DNA of 64,000 bases from Azoarcus sp. DN11. GTDB taxonomy: Bacteria; Pseudomonadota; Gammaproteobacteria; Burkholderiales; Rhodocyclaceae. The notes under the pieces were generated by a model, which saw nothing but the letters and a program-made list of their open reading frames with translations, was not told where the DNA came from and ran no database searches. The stretch is taken from the NCBI RefSeq assembly GCF_003628555.1, contig NZ_CP021731.1:3782001-3846000 (forward strand), given 5' to 3'. This document shows positions 59,498-64,000 of the stretch, piece after piece (position 1 is the stretch's first letter; the number at the start of each line of letters is the position of its first letter). The translations under genes and the position numbers were made by a program.

Positions 59498-60613
59498 TCA
59501 GAAGTTGTGGCGCAGGCCGACACCGATCGAGGTGTTGTCCAGACCCGGAGCCGAGCCGAGGAAGCTGTATGCACCGCCGCCGTTATACGCACCCCCCGTG
59601 GCGATCGACACTTCCTGCTTGTCGTTGTCGATCTTGGTCCACTGTGCGTAGACCTTGGTGCGCTTCGACAGGTTGTAGTTGTAGGCCAGCGTGAGCTGCT
59701 TTGCGCCCGTGTCGCCGGTGTGGCTCCAGTCGCGTGCGACAGCGTAGTTCACGTGGAACTCGTTGGCACCGACCGGAACCATCACCGCGACGCGGTAGTG
59801 GTTGCGGGAGTGGTCGCCGGTAAGGCCGGTGCTGGCCTGCAGGCCGCCGTTCTCCGACCTGTTGTGCTCTGCCAACGCGCCGACGACAACCGCCTTGAAG
59901 TCATACACGCCCGCCAGAACCAGCGCGCTGTCCTTGCTCCGGCCCTGCGTGAAGTTGTAGAAGCGGTTGGTCTGCGCGTAGCCGAAGCCGGCGTGCAGCG
60001 GACCGTTGTTGTAGGTCAACGTGCCCGAGTAGTGCGCCGGACGGTCGTTGCGGGTGGAGGTTGCGGCCGCCTGTTCGTTCAGCGCCGAGTACTGTGCCTC
60101 GACCATGAAACCGCCGCCGAAGGTCGGGCTCGCGTAAGTAACCGAGTTGCGGAGGAAGAAGTTTTCCGGATCGTAGGCCGGCACCCAGATGAACGCATCC
60201 GACGAGTTTCCGGTGTCATGGTTGTGCATGCCCAGATAATCGTGCGTCGCGTAGTACAGCGGGCTGGTGATGTAGCCGAGCCTGATCGTGCCCAGGCTGT
60301 TGCTCTTCAGGCCAACGAAGGTGTCACGGCTGGCCAGCTTTCCCTGACTGCCATTCGAACTTCCATCATCCGCGCGGAAGCGGCTCTCGACCTGGAACAG
60401 CGCCGACAGGCCGCTCCCGAGGTCCTCGTTGCCGCGGAATCCGATACGGGAACTGTTGTCGACGACTTGGGTGACGCTCTTCTGGCCTTCGACCTTGGTC
60501 TGTTCCAGCGAGGTATTCACGCGACCGTAGATGGTCACGTTGGATTGCGCCTGGGCGGCACCGGCGACACCGATGGCAGCCAGCGCGATGGCCAGCGTCT
60601 TGACGTTCAGCAT
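59498..60613 (-). CDS. Gram-negative general porin
   Basis: 371 aa. A signal peptide (cleavage after AQA, residue 22) is followed by a 16-strand beta barrel of the betaproteobacterial porin type: SNVTIYGRVNTSLEQ, SRIGFRGNEDLGSGLSALFQ, ASRDTFVGLKS, ending GVGLRHNF with C-terminal Phe. It is a trimeric outer-membrane channel. GGGAG precedes the ATG. It is related to the next porin but far from identical. Confidence 0.94.
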   Translation of the reverse strand: MLNVKTLAIALAAIGVAGAAQAQSNVTIYGRVNTSLEQTKVEGQKSVTQVVDNSSRIGFRGNEDLGSGLSALFQVESRFRADDGSSNGSQGKLASRDTFVGLKSNSLGTIRLGYITSPLYYATHDYLGMHNHDTGNSSDAFIWVPAYDPENFFLRNSVTYASPTFGGGFMVEAQYSALNEQAAATSTRNDRPAHYSGTLTYNNGPLHAGFGYAQTNRFYNFTQGRSKDSALVLAGVYDFKAVVVGALAEHNRSENGGLQASTGLTGDHSRNHYRVAVMVPVGANEFHVNYAVARDWSHTGDTGAKQLTLAYNYNLSKRTKVYAQWTKIDNDKQEVSIATGGAYNGGGAYSFLGSAPGLDNTSIGVGLRHNF

Positions 60614-60948
60614 TGATTCGACTCCCCACTTGTAATGGATTTGATTGTCGGCTTTCTGCAAACCTGTCCGCACGGAATCCCGCGTGAGGATCCGCGCCCG
60701 CAGCAGAAGCACAGCGCGATTATAGGGGGCGCAACAATGCAGGAAAGAAGAACCTTACCCCATCGTCACAGAATTGTCGCATGCATGCAACAGGAGTGAT
60801 GACCCTTATTGCGGACATCGGACGCGGATGCCGCGCGGGTCGCAGCGAAAGGCACAAGCGCCCCTCACGATCCCCCCAGCCGCGGATGACGTGGACGAAA
60901 AAACGGGCGCCGAAGCGCCCGTCTCGATCAATTCCGGACGGACCGGAA
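60614..60948. other. Intergenic region between the two porins
   Basis: No gene is supported here. On the minus strand a TATAAT (60719-60724) about 105 bases before the first porin start is a possible -10 with only a weak -35. Near the other end lies the terminator of the second porin. Long readings through this stretch are antisense extensions. Confidence 0.6.
60897..60922 (-). terminator. Terminator of the second porin
   Basis: ACGGGCGC / GCGCCCGT eight-pair stem with a four-base loop, followed on the minus strand by six T. It starts 26 bases after the porin stop. Confidence 0.85.
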
Positions 60949-62220
60949 TTAGAAGGTGTGACGCAGGCCCAGACCGAAGCCGGTCGGATCCTGGTCGGCG
61001 CTAACGAGACCGTTGGAGCCGATACCGCTCAGGTAGAAGTCGGCGGCCGAGTCGCGCTGGTTGTTGATACGGGTGTAGTACGCCTTGACCATCGTGCGCT
61101 TGCTCAGGCTGTAGGTATAGCCGAGGGTCCATTGCGAGAACTGGGTTTTTCCATCGTCGAGCCTGGTGCAGCCAGTGACATCGCAATCATTACCCTTGAT
61201 CTTCTGCGAACGCGCGTATTGCAGATAGGCGGCCTGATTGCCGGCGAACTTCTGCTCGGCACCGACCATCCATGCGTTGCGCTTGGCGTCGAGGTTAATG
61301 TTACGAAGCGCGGGAGAGGCAAGCCCCGTACCAGTTTGAGCCTCGTACTTCGAGCGGTCCCACAGGGCCGAAATCGTCGTGTTGGTCGGGAACGAGTACT
61401 TGGCGGCGATACGGCCGGTCTTCACCTTGTCGTGGAGGCCGTTGACGTTAGCAAGACCGACGGCGTTTGTTGCGAACGGGCCGACGTTCGGCGCGCTCGA
61501 AGCGGACGGATCCTTTGCGTAGCCATAGCCAGCCGACACGTACAGCGGGCCGTTCTCGTAGGCCGCAGCGAGCTGGTAGGCGTTCGAGTTGACGCTCTCA
61601 CCGCGGTTCTGGGACTCCGACTTCTTGTTCTCACCGGCCGAATAGGCCAACTGGGCGGCGAAGCCGCTAAAGCTCGGCGTCGTGTACATCACGGCATTGT
61701 TGATGCGCTCGTCGATGCCGGTCTTGATGCCGGCGATCGTGCCGTAGGTGGCAGCCTGGAAGCCGATGCCGGTCGCAGCCGGGTTGAAGTCGACCTTGGC
61801 GCCAGCGGTACGCATGAAGGTGGTCAGCTTGCCGAGCTGGACGGTACCGAAGCCGCCGTTCAGGCCGACGAAGGTGTCGCGGGTTGCCAGGGTGCTGGTG
61901 CCCGAACCGTCGGCGTTGAAGCCGCTTTCGACCTGGAACAGGGCCTTCAGGCCGTTGCCGAGGTCTTCAGTGCCGCGGAAGCCGATCAGCGAGCTGTTCG
62001 AGGTGACGCGGGCGCGACGCTCGATTTCACGAAGCCTGCCATCGACCCGAGCGCCACGAACGCCAAAATCGCCGTTAACGTCGATGAAGTCCGCGCCGCC
62101 CTTCGCCTGCACGGACTCCAGGGTCGTGTCGACCACGCCGTAAACGGTGACGTTGGTCTGCGCGAAAACCGGAGCGGACGCCAGGCCAGCGACGGCCAGG
62201 GCGATCAGTTTCTTTTGCAT
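60949..62220 (-). CDS. Gram-negative general porin
   Basis: 423 aa. A signal peptide (about 1-20, PVFAQ) and the same barrel features: TNVTVYGVVDTTLES, SSLIGFRGTEDLGNGLKALFQ, TRDTFVGLNG, ending LGLRHTF. It is longer than its neighbour by about 50 residues, with a charged insertion after strand one (DFGVRGARVDGRLREIERR). Two porin genes in tandem allow different pore selectivity or regulation. Confidence 0.94.
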   Translation of the reverse strand: MQKKLIALAVAGLASAPVFAQTNVTVYGVVDTTLESVQAKGGADFIDVNGDFGVRGARVDGRLREIERRARVTSNSSLIGFRGTEDLGNGLKALFQVESGFNADGSGTSTLATRDTFVGLNGGFGTVQLGKLTTFMRTAGAKVDFNPAATGIGFQAATYGTIAGIKTGIDERINNAVMYTTPSFSGFAAQLAYSAGENKKSESQNRGESVNSNAYQLAAAYENGPLYVSAGYGYAKDPSASSAPNVGPFATNAVGLANVNGLHDKVKTGRIAAKYSFPTNTTISALWDRSKYEAQTGTGLASPALRNINLDAKRNAWMVGAEQKFAGNQAAYLQYARSQKIKGNDCDVTGCTRLDDGKTQFSQWTLGYTYSLSKRTMVKAYYTRINNQRDSAADFYLSGIGSNGLVSADQDPTGFGLGLRHTF

Positions 62221-62298
62221 GTATTTCTCCTCTAATTGAAGCTGAAGCCGCGGTCATGACCCCGGCCCGACTTACCTCTCAAGCGAGAAGTTGCCACG

Positions 62299-62328
62299 AT
62301 TGTGCTTAACGGGCGCGTAACGGTGCAA
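62299..62328 (-). promoter_or_regulatory. Possible promoter of the second porin
   Basis: Minus strand TTGCAC (62323-62328), an 18-base spacer, then CACAAT (62299-62304), about 80 bases before the ATG. Moderate fit to sigma70. Confidence 0.4.
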
Positions 62329-62364
62329 GACTCGCTCGCGCGGAACACGGCAAATGGATAAAAG

Positions 62365-62384
62365 TTGTTGCACAGGCGCAACAA
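62365..62384. repeat. Inverted repeat TTGTTGC-N6-GCAACAA
   Basis: Perfect 7-base arms with a 6-base spacer, about 145 bases upstream of the second porin start and 230 bases upstream of rpoH. It could be an operator for a dimeric regulator, but no family was recognised. Confidence 0.5.
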
Positions 62385-62557
62385 GCCGCAACATCCGACA
62401 GCCTCGTGTAATTTGCGGACGCACCTCGAGGCTTGCGCGGACACGTTGCCAGGGCGCGTTCCGGGCCTTCCCACTACCCGACGCGGATAGCGACGGGGGG
62501 CAAATTTCACGTCTACGGCATAGCCGGGATCACTGGCGCGGGAACTCGCCGCGGGCT

Positions 62558-62584
62558 TTAGCACTCAGAGACGTTGAGTGCTAA
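62558..62584 (+). promoter_or_regulatory. CIRCE element (HrcA operator) upstream of rpoH
   Basis: TTAGCACTC, nine bases, GAGTGCTAA: an exact match to the CIRCE consensus, bound by the heat-shock repressor HrcA. A -10-like TAAAAT (62582-62587) overlaps its right arm, so HrcA would block the rpoH promoter. It lies 28 bases before the ATG. Confidence 0.88.
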
Positions 62585-62611
62585 AATCACGCGCATGGAG
62601 GACCCCCGTAC

Positions 62612-63460
<849 letters not shown>

Positions 63461-63484
63461 GCAGCTTTCCGGCCCCGCAACGCG

Positions 63485-63511
63485 AACGGCAGCCACTGGC
63501 TGCCGTTTTCA
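63485..63511. terminator. Intrinsic terminator between rpoH and SCO1
   Basis: Ten-pair stem AACGGCAGCC / GGCTGCCGTT with an ACT loop and a short T run. It ends at the stop of the convergent SCO1 gene and probably serves mainly rpoH. Confidence 0.8.
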
Positions 63512-64000
63512 TTTGCCGGCGAGCAGGGTGCGGAGGTCGGCGACGATGTTCTCGGCGGTCTCGCCGTGCTTCACGTAAAGGCGCGCACGGCCGGTCGGGT
63601 CGAAGACGTAGGTGCCGGTGGAGTGGTCGACGGTGTAGTTGTTGCCCGAGGTGTCGCCGCTCTTCTGGTAGAAGACACGGAATTCCTTCGCGACTGCGGC
63701 CGTCTGCGCCGCGTCGCCGCGCAGGCCGAGAAAGTGCGGGTCGAATACCGGGACGTACTGGGCCAGGAGCTGCTGCGTGTCGCGCTCGGGGTCGACGGTG
63801 ACGAAGAGGACCTGCACGCGCGCCGCGTCGGGACCGAGCTGGCGCATGGCTTCGGCCATGGTCGCGAGGTTGGTCGGGCACACGTCGGGGCACTGCGTGT
63901 AGCCGAAGAACAGCGTGACGACCTTGCCGCGGAAGTCGGCGAGCGTGCGCGGCGTGCCGTGGTGGTCGGACAGCGCGAGCCCCTTGCCGTAGTCGGCGCC
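63509..64000 (-). CDS. SCO1/SenC family copper chaperone, C-terminal part (cut by window edge)
   Basis: 163 residues are present; the N-terminus lies beyond the right edge. The copper site FGYTQCPDVCP, VTVDPERDT, and the distal His in VDHSTGTYVFDP match SCO1, which delivers copper to cytochrome oxidase CuA sites. The thioredoxin fold is otherwise complete to the stop. Confidence 0.92.
   Translation of the reverse strand, partial: GADYGKGLALSDHHGTPRTLADFRGKVVTLFFGYTQCPDVCPTNLATMAEAMRQLGPDAARVQVLFVTVDPERDTQQLLAQYVPVFDPHFLGLRGDAAQTAAVAKEFRVFYQKSGDTSGNNYTVDHSTGTYVFDPTGRARLYVKHGETAENIVADLRTLLAGK

Larger units (their letters stand above)
62221..62611. other. Intergenic region between porin and rpoH
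   Basis: 391 bases without a supported gene. It holds the likely porin promoter (62299-62328), an inverted repeat (62365-62384), and the CIRCE element plus promoter of rpoH at its right end. Confidence 0.7.

Noticed and set aside
59270..60616. Plus-strand frame over the first porin
   Set aside because: It starts in the decarboxylase gene, crosses the strong terminator and is antisense to a clear porin.

Overview
The window comes from a GC-rich betaproteobacterium, most likely Rhodocyclales (Azoarcus / Aromatoleum / Thauera type). This is inferred from the cytochrome cd1 (nirS) denitrification cluster, the tmRNA tag ANDERFALAA, the order gyrA-serC-pheA-tyrA-aroA/cmk-rpsA-ihfB-lapA-lapB, the pilBCD cluster and the exosortase-A-type ligase and decarboxylase. 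All genes were identified by reading the sequence; no database search was run.

Layout. (1) 1-600, minus strand: a sigma70-type promoter, tRNA-Val(GAC), a short ORF with three consecutive Thr codons, an intrinsic terminator, then the 5' end of thrS. This reads as a transcription attenuator for threonyl-tRNA synthetase. (2) 664-10160: heme d1 and nitrite reductase cluster. nirC-nirF-nirDL-nirG-nirH-nirJ-nirN run on the minus strand and nirE-nirS diverge on the plus strand. FNR/DNR-type boxes lie in the nirC/nirE gap, before nirS and possibly before nirJ. (3) 10208-13345: a 3'-5' exonuclease, cysM and ugd. (4) 13422-24857: a long minus-strand housekeeping block (gyrA, serC, pheA, tyrA, an aroA-cmk fusion, rpsA, ihfB, lapA, lapB). 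(5) 25124-28583: mtaD, ompA, ubiG and tmRNA. (6) 28733-38679: an incomplete type VI secretion (T6SS) locus next to tmRNA. It holds an M15 peptidase, PAAR, a membrane protein with a degenerate ketosynthase-like domain, tssM, tagF, an OmpA-like protein and tssA, but no sheath, tube, baseplate or ClpV genes. (7) 38756-42826: gloA, a YgjP-type hydrolase, a CinA-like protein, an EI24 membrane protein and ffh. (8) 42869-50562: a CcsA/YpjD-like protein, pilB-pilC-pilD, fmdB, a DUF502 protein and aspS. (9) 50741-56084: a TPR response regulator whose phospho-acceptor Asp is Glu, a barnase/barstar pair, nudB, hsp20, argB and cysQ. (10) 56182-59423: an acyl carrier protein, acyl-CoA ligase and PLP decarboxylase of the exosortase-A type. 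(11) 59498-62220: two porins with matching terminator cores. (12) 62558-64000: rpoH behind a perfect CIRCE element, and a truncated SCO1 gene.

The most notable items are the tRNA-Val / Thr leader / terminator / thrS arrangement, the T6SS satellite locus with its degenerate ketosynthase-like membrane protein, the CIRCE operator on rpoH, and the Asp-to-Glu receiver domain.
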